From Deltaproteobacteria bacterium (GTDB taxonomy: Bacteria; Desulfobacterota; Dissulfuribacteria; Dissulfuribacterales; UBA5754), in the NCBI GenBank assembly GCA_036574075.1, contig JAINCN010000011.1:1-50132 (forward strand): a stretch of 50,132 nt of DNA, given 5' to 3'. How positions within the stretch are numbered: the first letter of the stretch is position 1; the number at the start of each line of letters is the position of its first letter. The notes below the pieces were generated by a model. That model ran no database searches. It was not told the origin of the DNA and saw nothing but the letters and a program-made list of their open reading frames with translations. Made by a program: the position numbers and the translations under genes. Positions 7,346 to 14,744 of the stretch are shown here, piece after piece.

Positions 7346-8853
7346 TGGACCCTGTGTTTGCCCAAAACCTCACCGAGGAGATACGCCGCAGGGCTGGAGA
7401 GACATTCTTCATTGCAGGCGGTCCGGTCCGGGACCTCTTTCTCGGGCGGGTCCCTCCTGACATCGATCTCGTCTTTCCCGACGGGGCCGTTTCAAAGGCG
7501 AGGGATTTTGCCGCCCGGACTGGAGGAAGTTTTGTCCTCCTTGACGAGGACGAAGGGGTGGCGCGCGTGGTATTACCCGGGCTCATCCTCGATTTCAGCC
7601 AGTACCGCTCAGGGGCAAGGACCCTTGCGGAGGATCTCGCCAAGCGGGATTTCACCATAAATGCCATGGCCCTACCAGGGTCCTACCTGCCGACTTTTCT
7701 GTCGTTTTGCAACCAGTTCACGCCTGAACCGGAGGACGAGGCCGGAGGCGGGCATATCCCCAGAATGAGGCGTATATCCAGGCCGCCGGCCCAGGACCTG
7801 ATCGACCCCTTAGGCGGTCTTCAGGACCTTGATGCCGGCCTGATACGAGCGATTTGCCGCGAAAATCTCAAGGCCGATCCCCTGAGGCTCCTTCGTGCAT
7901 ACAGGTTCCGTGCCCAGCTCGATTTTCGCATCTCTTCAGAGACAGATGCCTGGATCAGGGAACTCGGCCTTTCCGTGTCGAGTGTCTCGACAGAGCGGAT
8001 CACCCACGAACTGGATCTCATACTCGAGTCGAAAAGAGGAGGCCGGACATTTTCCGAGATGGCGGGAACTTCCCTCCTTTTTGCCGTTCTCCCCGAGCTT
8101 GCCAGCCTCTCGGGCGTGGAGCAGCCCCTTTTTCACCACCTCGACTGCCTGGGGCACAGCCTCGAGGCCCTTTCCTGCGTTGAGGTCCTCATGGGGGATC
8201 CGGCAGTCAGGTTCAGCCTCACTGACCCACTTCGGGACTGGTATGCCCAAAGCCCGTCCCGGCGCATCGCCCTTTCATGGGCAGCCCTACTTCACGACAT
8301 GGCAAAACCCGCCTGCCGGATGGAGAAGGATGGACGGCCCACGTTTTATCACCACGACCGGACCGGGGCAGAGATGGTGGAGAGACTGGGCGGGAGGCTC
8401 CGCTGGTCCATGCGGCGCACTAGGACCGTATCGCGTCTGGTATCTCTTCACATGCGGCCTTTCCATCTACTTAATGACCTTCGGCGTGGCGGGCCGTCAA
8501 AGAGGGCCATGAGGAGACTCCTCGTGGAGGCAGGGGAGGACTTTCCCGCCCTTTTCCTCCTTGCCATGGCAGACAGCATGGCTGGGTGCGGGCCGCTCAA
8601 ACCCCCTGAACTCGACGAGGAACTGGACGCCCTCTGGGTCCGGGTGTGCCGATTCTATTGGGATCATTTCCTTCCGGTCTCGAAAGAGGAGAGGCTTCTG
8701 ACGGGTCACGACATCCAGAAGATCCTGGGGCTTACCCCGGGGCCGCTCGTGGGCAAGGCCCTCGAGGCCATTGAAGATGCAAGGGCCGAGGGCCTGGTCT
8801 CAAACCGCGAAGAGGCCGTCCGGTATCTTGTCGAATGGCACTCAGCACAGTAA
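7345..8853 (+). CDS. tRNA nucleotidyltransferase / poly(A) polymerase family protein with HD domain
   Basis: A class II nucleotidyltransferase that adds CCA (or only A or CC) to tRNA 3' ends. It shows GGPVRD near residues 25-30, the metal-binding DID near 38-40, and KRDFTINAMA near 101-110. A C-terminal HD phosphohydrolase-type domain follows (LHDMAKP near 315-321, with a downstream HHDRTGAEM). At 502 residues it is longer than E. coli CCA-adding enzyme and resembles the HD-containing deltaproteobacterial type. Start ATG 7345 is preferred because GAGG lies nine bases upstream and the ATG overlaps the previous stop; ATG 7336 is also possible. Whether it adds the full CCA cannot be read from sequence. 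Confidence 0.85.
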   Translation: MDPVFAQNLTEEIRRRAGETFFIAGGPVRDLFLGRVPPDIDLVFPDGAVSKARDFAARTGGSFVLLDEDEGVARVVLPGLILDFSQYRSGARTLAEDLAKRDFTINAMALPGSYLPTFLSFCNQFTPEPEDEAGGGHIPRMRRISRPPAQDLIDPLGGLQDLDAGLIRAICRENLKADPLRLLRAYRFRAQLDFRISSETDAWIRELGLSVSSVSTERITHELDLILESKRGGRTFSEMAGTSLLFAVLPELASLSGVEQPLFHHLDCLGHSLEALSCVEVLMGDPAVRFSLTDPLRDWYAQSPSRRIALSWAALLHDMAKPACRMEKDGRPTFYHHDRTGAEMVERLGGRLRWSMRRTRTVSRLVSLHMRPFHLLNDLRRGGPSKRAMRRLLVEAGEDFPALFLLAMADSMAGCGPLKPPELDEELDALWVRVCRFYWDHFLPVSKEERLLTGHDIQKILGLTPGPLVGKALEAIEDARAEGLVSNREEAVRYLVEWHSAQ

Positions 8854-8879
8854 TCGGCCCTGGTTGTGTGTATCTTATT

Positions 8880-9053
8880 CCTGAATCCGTGAGATATGCA
8901 GTTAAGTATTTGATTTTACAAAATAAGCTTACGGCCAGGGTATTTGTGGAGTGAGGCGCTCATGGATGGGGCTCGAACGGAAATCTGCCCCCATGGACAG
9001 GGGCTATTTGCCGCACGGAACAAATACCCTGGCCGTAGGCTCACGGATTCAGG
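8880..9053 (+). mobile_element. MITE-like element, copy 1
   Basis: The ends are CCTGAATCCGTGAG (8880-8893) and its exact inverse (9040-9053), flanked by the direct repeat TTATT at 8875-8879 and 9054-9058. Inside, 8927-8947 pairs with 9020-9040 over 21 bp with one G-T wobble. The central CATGGAC-type hairpins are partly degenerate in this copy. It lies 26 bases after the stop of the nucleotidyltransferase gene. The same unit occurs at 32960-33132 and 44562-44735. No transposase is encoded, so movement would need an enzyme supplied from elsewhere. Confidence 0.85.
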
Positions 9054-9082
9054 TTATTGAGAGGCAACCGGAGAAAAGTGGA

Positions 9083-9985
9083 GTGAAGGCAGGCCCATTT
9101 CCGTTCCTTACGCTAAATGCCCACCTCAGAAATATCTTCGGGGAGCGGGTCCAGAAGATCCCCCTTGATGCCGGATTCACCTGTCCGAACCGGGACGGGA
9201 CAAAGGGCAGATCGGGCTGCATCTACTGCGACCCCCGGGGCTCTGGGACCGGGGCCTGGGCCTTGGGGAAATCCGTCTCCGTCCAGATGGCAGAAGGCAT
9301 AAAATGGGCGCGTCGTCGCTACGGCGCAAAGAGATTCATCGCCTATTTCCAGGCATTTTCCAACACGTATGGCCCTCTCCATGTCCTTGGGGAACGGTAT
9401 CGGGAGTCCCTCCTCGGGCCTGAGGTGGCGGGGCTCGCCATAGGGACCAGGCCGGACTGTGTGGACGAGGAGCGGCTGTCGCTCATTCGACAGGTAGCGG
9501 ACGGCCGAATGATATGGATGGAATACGGGCTCCAGAGCGCCTCAGACGAGACCTTGAGGAGGATCAACCGCGGACACACCGTGGATGATTTTGTGAAGGC
9601 CGTGGAACTTGCTCGAAAGCACGGGATCCCCGTGTGCGCCCATGTGATGTTCGGGCTTCCCGGAGAGGGAGAGAGGGAGATGGTGCGGACCATGGGCCTT
9701 CTCGCGGATCTCGGGGTGGAGGGCGTGAAGTTCCATCAGGTCTATGTGGTGCCGGGAACCGCCCTTCACAGGCTTTATGAATCAGGAAGATATCAGCCTA
9801 TTTCCCAAGAGGAATACGCGGGAATGGTTGCACGGGCCATTCGAATGCTTCCGGAGGGGACAGTGATCCATCGTCTTACCGGAGATCCTCCTTCTGGGAT
9901 CTCCGTCTCCCCGGCCTGGTCCCGGGACAAGCAGGGGACTATTGCGCGGATCGAGGCAGAGCTCGAACGTATGAAAGCCTCTTAA
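9083..9985 (+). CDS. Radical SAM protein, YhcC/TIGR01212 type
   Basis: A 300-residue radical SAM enzyme of the YhcC type. The cluster motif begins CPNRDGTKGRSGCIYCD near residues 33-49, the unusually spaced cysteine pattern of this family. MEYGLQSASDETL and HVMFGLPGE follow, typical of SAM and substrate handling. The substrate is not established, though links to tRNA modification have been proposed. The start is set at GTG 9083, preceded by GGAG at 9070-9073. The longer frame from GTG 8951 would add 44 residues derived from the mobile element and is rejected. It ends four bases before the convergent IHF gene. Confidence 0.85.
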   Translation: MKAGPFPFLTLNAHLRNIFGERVQKIPLDAGFTCPNRDGTKGRSGCIYCDPRGSGTGAWALGKSVSVQMAEGIKWARRRYGAKRFIAYFQAFSNTYGPLHVLGERYRESLLGPEVAGLAIGTRPDCVDEERLSLIRQVADGRMIWMEYGLQSASDETLRRINRGHTVDDFVKAVELARKHGIPVCAHVMFGLPGEGEREMVRTMGLLADLGVEGVKFHQVYVVPGTALHRLYESGRYQPISQEEYAGMVARAIRMLPEGTVIHRLTGDPPSGISVSPAWSRDKQGTIARIEAELERMKAS

Positions 9986-9989
9986 TGGA

Positions 9990-10283
9990 TCAGCTGCGTA
10001 CCTTGCCGTTGATCTTGTCCCGAAGGATGCCAGAGGGGTGGAAGGTGACGACCCTTCTTGGTTCGAGGATCAGGTCCTCTCCAGTGTGGGGATTGCGGCC
10101 CCTTCGGGCACGTTTGGCCTTTACGGTGAATTTTCCAAAGCCGCTGATCAGGATGGAATCCCCGCTCTCGAGGCGTTTTTTCATGAGTTCGATGAGATCC
10201 TCGGTGATGCGGATCGCTTCGTTTTTACCAAGTCCTCCGTTTTGCGTGAGGTGATTGACGATGTATGCCTTGGTGATGGTCAT
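9990..10283 (-). CDS. ihfA: Integration host factor / HU-family DNA-binding protein
   Basis: A 97-residue histone-like protein. The beta-arm region GFGKFTVKAKRARRGRNP (about 50-67), with the Pro that intercalates into DNA, and RRVVTF near 78-83 match IHF subunits, closest by eye to IhfA. It bends DNA, usually as a heterodimer. It is the last gene of a minus-strand run and overlaps aroD by four bases (ATGA). A second, more divergent IHF/HU gene lies at 48435, in the place ihfA occupies in E. coli, so which of the two is alpha is not settled. Confidence 0.8.
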   Translation of the reverse strand: MTITKAYIVNHLTQNGGLGKNEAIRITEDLIELMKKRLESGDSILISGFGKFTVKAKRARRGRNPHTGEDLILEPRRVVTFHPSGILRDKINGKVRS

Positions 10284-10978
10284 GGGGCACCTTTCGATGT
10301 AGAGGAGAAATATTCTACGAATTCGTGGAGGTCTTCGGCAGGGATCTGGCCTGGAGCGGTCTCCGAGCCGGGAAAGGGCGCTGCGTAGGTGATGGGAGCG
10401 CCTGCGGCAAGGCAGGCAAGCCTGCTCAGGCGGCCCCTTTCACCCATAGAGAAGGCCGTAAGGGCCAGGCCCAGTTCGTGTGCGGGTTCGTAAAGGGCGA
10501 AAAGTCTGGCAACATCCCGGTTGTCCCGTGCGGTTGTGACGATCTTTCCCACGTCTGCGCCTGCCTCGGCCATTCCTTCAAGGATCGCCAGGAGGCGTTC
10601 CATGGGAGGGGTGCCGGAAAGGTCATGAAAGGAGAGGATGACGCGGGTTCCTTTTGCCTTTGCATCATCGACCAGTGAGGATCTGGCGGCGGGATCGGTC
10701 GCGAGCTCGATATCGACGTATGCGGCCCCTGCCCGGACGGCCCGTTTCAGGATCTCGATCCGCTCGTCTTCTGACCCTTTGAATCGCCCCCCTTCCCACT
10801 CGGGGCGGTTGGTCCACAGGAGGGGAAGGGGACTTGCTGCGCTCAAGGGCCTCATGTCTGCCTCGTAGTCCGAAAGGGCGTCCAGCCTGATCTCGGCGAG
10901 GTCTGCATACGGCGTGACCCTTTTTAGGATGGCCTCGATCCTTGAAATATCCGGTTGAGCTATGGATACACAGATCAC
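10280..10978 (-). CDS. aroD: 3-dehydroquinate dehydratase, type I
   Basis: A 232-residue type I dehydroquinase, which removes water from 3-dehydroquinate in the shikimate pathway through a Schiff-base lysine. Seen are the N-terminal [10 protein letters not shown] strand, AEIRLD near 27-32 that binds substrate, the catalytic histidine in LSFHDLSG near 117-124, and the lysine in VGKIVTTA near 143-150. A C-terminal barrel end ([10 protein letters not shown]) closes the domain. There is no shikimate dehydrogenase fusion. Start and stop overlap neighbours by four bases on both sides, so purH, aroD and ihf form one operon. Confidence 0.9.
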   Translation of the reverse strand: MICVSIAQPDISRIEAILKRVTPYADLAEIRLDALSDYEADMRPLSAASPLPLLWTNRPEWEGGRFKGSEDERIEILKRAVRAGAAYVDIELATDPAARSSLVDDAKAKGTRVILSFHDLSGTPPMERLLAILEGMAEAGADVGKIVTTARDNRDVARLFALYEPAHELGLALTAFSMGERGRLSRLACLAAGAPITYAAPFPGSETAPGQIPAEDLHEFVEYFSSTSKGAP

Positions 10979-11583
10979 GTCAGGTGCTTGGGGTCTATTT
11001 CCATGAGATAGGTGGTTATTGCCCGGTCGTAGGCGCTTGTGAGGGCAAAGACCTTGCGGGCAAGGGTGAATCGGGTGGCAAGGGTGGTCTCGCCGCCGTT
11101 TGCCTTCATCTCTGCCAGGACCTTTCCATAGTCTGCCGGATCCACGATCACTGTGACGTCCCGGAAATTCTTGGCGGATGCGCGCAGGAGCGTGGGCCCA
11201 CCTATGTCTATATTCTCGATGGCCTCTTCAAGGGTTACATCCTTGCGGGCCACGGTCTTTTCGAAGGCGTAGAGGTTTACGGCAACGAGATCGATGGGGA
11301 CGATGCCGTGTTCCGCCATCTGGGCCTGATGGGCGGGGTTGGACCGGATGTTGAGGATCCCTCCGTGGACCTTGGGATGGAGCGTCTTGACGCGTCCGTC
11401 CATCATCTCGGGAAAACCGGTCAGATCCGAGACATCCCGGACAGGGATCCCGGCATCACGAATGGTTCTGGCAGTGCCCCCAGTGGAGACGATCTCTACT
11501 CCCATGGCATGGAGCTCCTTGGCAAACTCCCCGACACCGGTCTTGTCCGTGAGACTTATGAGGGCACGAGTGATCTTGGGCAT
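10975..11583 (-). CDS. purH: IMP cyclohydrolase (PurH N-terminal domain only)
   Basis: The 202 residues match the IMP cyclohydrolase half of PurH, which closes FAICAR to IMP in purine synthesis. Diagnostic stretches are [13 protein letters not shown] near 29-41, [20 protein letters not shown] near 55-74, and [17 protein letters not shown] near 123-139. The protein ends at the domain boundary, with no AICAR transformylase domain, which would add about 300 residues. Split forms are known in some deltaproteobacteria and imply a separate transformylase elsewhere. It lies behind tRNA-Pro and overlaps aroD by four bases. Confidence 0.9.
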   Translation of the reverse strand: MPKITRALISLTDKTGVGEFAKELHAMGVEIVSTGGTARTIRDAGIPVRDVSDLTGFPEMMDGRVKTLHPKVHGGILNIRSNPAHQAQMAEHGIVPIDLVAVNLYAFEKTVARKDVTLEEAIENIDIGGPTLLRASAKNFRDVTVIVDPADYGKVLAEMKANGGETTLATRFTLARKVFALTSAYDRAITTYLMEIDPKHLT

Positions 11584-11603
11584 AGGCTTCCTCCATCCAA
11601 TGC

Positions 11604-11680
11604 TGGTCGGGACGAGAGGATTCGAACCTCCGACCCCAGCGTCCCGAACGCTGTGCTCTACCAGACTGAGCCACGTCCCG
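11604..11680 (-). tRNA. tRNA-Pro (CGG anticodon)
   Basis: The minus strand folds as a 77-base tRNA: acceptor arms CGGGACG/CGTCCCG, anticodon stem CAGCG/CGCTG with loop TTCGGGA giving anticodon CGG, T-arm GGAGG-TTCGAAT-CCTCT, and an encoded 3' CCA (11604-11606). It lies 20 bases upstream of purH on the same strand and is probably cotranscribed with it. Confidence 0.95.
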
Positions 11681-11694
11681 ACCGGAAAGTCTTT

Positions 11695-11724
11695 TATATA
11701 GCCCAGTTATTCAAGGGATGTCAA
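11695..11724 (-). promoter_or_regulatory. Promoter of the tRNA-Pro/purH/aroD/ihf unit
   Basis: On the minus strand TTGACA (11719-11724) is followed after 18 bases by TATATA (11695-11700). A transcript would start about seven bases before the mature 5' end of tRNA-Pro. Confidence 0.65.
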
Positions 11725-11744
11725 TCTCCTCTCAATGTGACACA

Positions 11745-11827
11745 CGAAACCAATTGGTTCATATCTCACCACAGACCTGCCTGCCGCGCCAGCGGCGCAG
11801 GCAGGGAGCACAGAGGACACAGAGAAA
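11745..11827 (+). repeat. CACAGAG-type dispersed repeat, copy 1, with hairpin insert
   Basis: This stretch matches, in opposite orientation, the sequence at 32890-32952. Shared blocks are an AACCA-TTG leader, ATCTCACCACAG, and GGACACAGAGAAAA. Here the unit is interrupted at 11776-11805 by a separate palindrome (CCTGCCTGC, GCAGGCAGG arms) that the other copy lacks. The unit is non-coding and occupies part of the 350-base gap between tRNA-Pro and fliK. Confidence 0.6.
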
Positions 11828-11962
11828 ATCTCTACCTCCTGGGCATGTGGGTTGGGAAGATCCTTCCCATTAGGGAGGAAATGCCTGCCCGCCGGTCTTT
11901 GGAGAGCCGCCGCAGGTAGGGGGGAAGATCCGATTCTGTCCGTATTTGCATAAGGGCAAAAG
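11828..11962. other. Intergenic stretch upstream of the fliK promoter
   Basis: No gene is supported on either strand. The segment lies between the CACAGAG-type repeat and the sigma-54 site. It is the position where an upstream activator of a sigma-54 promoter would bind, but I see no clear dyad. Confidence 0.35.
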
Positions 11963-11980
11963 TTGGCATTGATTTTGCTG
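11963..11980 (+). promoter_or_regulatory. Sigma-54 promoter of fliK-flgD-flgE
   Basis: TTGGCATTGATTTTGCTG has the -24 GG (11965-11966) and -12 GC (11977-11978) exactly 10 bases apart and matches the TTGGCA...TTGCT consensus well. The start point would be near 11990, about 43 bases before fliK. Hook genes are commonly RpoN-dependent in polarly flagellated bacteria, so context agrees. Confidence 0.7.
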
Positions 11981-12032
11981 AATTTATCCATGACGAAGTT
12001 ATCCTACCGGATTTTCCAAAACAGGAACCCTG

Positions 12033-14012
12033 ATGGAAGCCTTTCCCCTTGCCGACATGATCTCTACGCAAAGAGTCCTGCCTTCTGAAAGGGGCGGGGG
12101 TGCTGGTGAAGGGGCCTCTCTTGCCCAGGGCCGGTTCCATGAGCTTCTGGACGGATCGGTGGACGTACCTGACGCCCCCATGGATGAAGAGATTTCCAAA
12201 GGCAGTTCCACGGGAGATAAACGGGCCTTCCGTTTTTCTGGGGGCGACAGTGTGGGCGAGTATGAAGAAATGCCCGGTGGAGGAGGGCGCGAAAGGATAG
12301 GCGGGAACCTGAAGATTTTCGGAGAAGACAGACCAGAGATAGACGATGAAACGGACAGGCCGGATTTTGAGTCCGTACCTGAGGTGGGGCAAGGGCTTTC
12401 ATACAGTGTGATCCCCCATGTTCCGGATTTGGATGGGCCGGAAGGTGAAACGGCCCAGGTTTTTCCTGAAAGTCCTTCCCCCTGTCTTGAGTCTCATGGA
12501 GGAGGCCTTGCTGGCAGGGCGGATGGAGAATTTGCCGTTTTTCTCGCGTCTTCTGCGCCCTTTACGGATTCAGCAGCTCTCAGTCCCCTTTCCGGGAAGG
12601 CAGCGCCGGAAGATCTGTTCCGCCCTGGTGCCCCATATGTCCTTGAGGTAGCCACCCCTGATGCAATGGACAGGGGAGTTCTCCCTGCTGGCGCCTTTTC
12701 TAAGGAGCCGGCGCACTCCGCCGCACCGGGAACGGCAGTGGATAGGAAAGTCTTCCCCCCTGTTGATCAATCAGGGGGTGCACATTTCGCTGCTCTGGGA
12801 TCACCAGTAGATAGGGAGGTTCTATCCGCCGCTCCGGGAACGGCAGTGGATAGGAAAGTCTTCCCCCCTGTTGATCAATCAGGGGGTGCACATTTCGCTG
12901 CTCTGGGATCACCAGTAGATAGGGAGGGTCTATCCGCCGCTCCGGGATCGGTTGTGGATAGGGAGGACGCATCCACTCATTTGCATCCTTCCTTCCCCAG
13001 CCAGGACGTCTTGCCAGGACAAGAGAAAGTACTTGAGTTTTCAAGTTTGGGCGCGCCAGGCCTCAGACAAGAAGGCGCAGAGGTGGGATTGGCCTTGAAG
13101 GAGTTTGGGGTAACGGGCCAAGGCGCCTTAGATGCAGCGCACGCCCAGAGAATTCCTTCGCAGACATCCAGGCTGGACAGCGATTCCTTGCCAGAGGTCG
13201 CGGCCCCGATGGGGAAAGGCGATGGGGCCTTTTTCTCCAAATCCGAGGAGGTGTCGGGTCGACGCGTAGACGGGAGATCCCGGTTTGAAGACATGGTTTT
13301 CGGGATATTCGAAGAAGATGCGAACTCCCATGATCTAAGTCCCTCGGCAAAGGGCCTCTCAGAGGACAGGAAAGGAGACATGGGCGGTCTCGTCTCGTCC
13401 AATGACTGGGCCCTGGATGTCGGAGAGATGCCCCCAGACAAAAAGGTCCCGGTTCATGCAACAGGTTTTGGCGAGGCGCCGGCTGATGCAGATCAGGCCA
13501 TGCATGGAATCGTCGGAGCCAGGGTGGATGCCGCGGATGCCCGCGTGTCCGGCGTGCAGGATGCAGGCGCCTCGAGCCATGGCCTTGACGGGCGCCGGCT
13601 CCTTCGCTCCGCCGAGGAGACCATCGTCCATGCGTTTCACATGGGGAGGAAGGATGCGATCCTACATGTGGAGCCGCCGGACATGGGTAGGATCCGGATC
13701 CATCTCTCCATGGCGGAATCCGGGCGGCTGGATATCCATCTTTCCACCGAGCATCCCGAGGTCATGGCCGTTCTCAACTCCAACCTGGACGGCCTCAGGT
13801 CCCAGCTCGATGAGCGGGGGGTGCCGCTGGGCCGCATGGACGTCTCTTGGGGTGGTAATTCAGGAGGATTTGCGGGCAATGACCCCGGCTGGAGTCAGGG
13901 AGATCAGGAGGCCGGTCCCGCTCATTCGGAGACGAAGGTCATTACCGGACAGATGGACCCTCCCCGCCCTGAGGCAGTGACGCGGGGCTCAGGGCTCCAT
14001 CTCGTGATTTGA
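12033..14012 (+). CDS. fliK: Flagellar hook-length control protein FliK
   Basis: The 659-residue protein has a long, low-complexity N-terminal part and a conserved C-terminal domain near 530-610 (RLLRSAEETIVHAFHMGRK, then EPPDMGRIRIHLSM and SQLDERGVPLGRMDVSW). This is the FliK hook-length domain that interacts with FlhB and switches export from hook to filament subunits. It is longer than E. coli FliK (about 375), consistent with its role as a measuring rod. Residues 231-302 are two near-identical 36-residue units followed by a partial third. It is first of three hook genes behind a sigma-54 site. Confidence 0.85.
   Translation: MEAFPLADMISTQRVLPSERGGGAGEGASLAQGRFHELLDGSVDVPDAPMDEEISKGSSTGDKRAFRFSGGDSVGEYEEMPGGGGRERIGGNLKIFGEDRPEIDDETDRPDFESVPEVGQGLSYSVIPHVPDLDGPEGETAQVFPESPSPCLESHGGGLAGRADGEFAVFLASSAPFTDSAALSPLSGKAAPEDLFRPGAPYVLEVATPDAMDRGVLPAGAFSKEPAHSAAPGTAVDRKVFPPVDQSGGAHFAALGSPVDREVLSAAPGTAVDRKVFPPVDQSGGAHFAALGSPVDREGLSAAPGSVVDREDASTHLHPSFPSQDVLPGQEKVLEFSSLGAPGLRQEGAEVGLALKEFGVTGQGALDAAHAQRIPSQTSRLDSDSLPEVAAPMGKGDGAFFSKSEEVSGRRVDGRSRFEDMVFGIFEEDANSHDLSPSAKGLSEDRKGDMGGLVSSNDWALDVGEMPPDKKVPVHATGFGEAPADADQAMHGIVGARVDAADARVSGVQDAGASSHGLDGRRLLRSAEETIVHAFHMGRKDAILHVEPPDMGRIRIHLSMAESGRLDIHLSTEHPEVMAVLNSNLDGLRSQLDERGVPLGRMDVSWGGNSGGFAGNDPGWSQGDQEAGPAHSETKVITGQMDPPRPEAVTRGSGLHLVI
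12723..12965 (+). repeat. 108-bp tandem duplication inside fliK
   Basis: Unit 1 (12723-12830) and unit 2 (12831-12938) are almost identical at DNA level. A third, partial and diverged unit starts at 12939. Each unit encodes 36 residues beginning APGTAVDRKVFPPVDQ and ending GSPVDRE. Because 108 is a multiple of three, the frame is kept. Each full unit contains a near-palindrome, CCCCCTG-TTGATCAAT-CAGGGGG (12756-12778 in unit 1). Confidence 0.9.
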
Positions 14013-14050
14013 GGCGCTCGAGTGCTCAGAAGACGGAGGAAACACCGATC

Positions 14051-14731
14051 ATGTTAGAAGGTGTCACGAGTGCGACGACACAGAAAACAGAGGCCCCCAA
14101 GTTTGTGGACCCTGCAGAGAGGGGGACCCTTGACAGGGATGACTTCATGAAGCTCTTCGTCACGCAGCTCCAGTACCAGGACCCCATGGAGCCCATGGAG
14201 AGCGCCGAGATGGCCTCCCAGATGGCGCAGTTCAACATGGTGGATCTCATGCACAAGAACAACAAGGCCATGGAGACGCTCGTGACCGCCTATCAGGCCC
14301 AGTCCCGCCTCGGCTCCCTCTCCCTTCTTGGGCGCGAGGTGCAATACAAAGGAACGGATATCCTTGTGGACAAATCGGGCCCCCGGTCCTTTTATCTCGA
14401 GGCAAAGACGCCGTCTGTCTCAACTAAGGTTACGATCCTCGATGCGTCTGGGACAACGGTGAGGTCCCTCGATATCGGGCCCTTGGGCGAAGGAAGACAA
14501 CCCCTTGAGTGGGACGGGCTTGACGATTCCGGGAGCCCTGTCCCTGCCGGAATGTACACGGTCCGGATCGATGCCAAGGACGGCCTTGGGGAACCCATCG
14601 AGGTTACCACTTGGACCTCCGGTATTGTAGAAGGGATCGCCTACTCCGATAAGAACGAGCCCCTTCTTTCCATTGCAGGCGGGCCGGAGATATCCATCTA
14701 TGACATCTGGAAGGTAAACGATACGGAATAA
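14051..14731 (+). CDS. flgD: Flagellar hook-capping protein FlgD
   Basis: A 226-residue FlgD, the scaffold that caps the growing hook and guides FlgE assembly. The N-terminal signature DFMKLFVTQLQYQDPMEPM, followed by a MAQFNMVDLMHKNNK helix, lies near residues 29-72. The C-terminal half is the Ig/tudor-like domain with EWDGLDDSGSPVPAGMYTV near 155-173. ATG 14051 is chosen because GGAGGA lies ten bases upstream; the longer frame from 14009 overlaps fliK and lacks a ribosome site. It is exported by the flagellar type III system without a cleaved signal. Confidence 0.9.
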   Translation: MLEGVTSATTQKTEAPKFVDPAERGTLDRDDFMKLFVTQLQYQDPMEPMESAEMASQMAQFNMVDLMHKNNKAMETLVTAYQAQSRLGSLSLLGREVQYKGTDILVDKSGPRSFYLEAKTPSVSTKVTILDASGTTVRSLDIGPLGEGRQPLEWDGLDDSGSPVPAGMYTVRIDAKDGLGEPIEVTTWTSGIVEGIAYSDKNEPLLSIAGGPEISIYDIWKVNDTE

Positions 14732-14744
14732 GACGGAGGAAGTT

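Noticed and set aside
8880-9053. Mobile element copies considered as intrinsic terminators or riboswitches
   Set aside because: They have strong hairpins but no T-run, different contexts, and flanking 5-bp duplications that mark them as insertions. A secondary RNA role remains possible.
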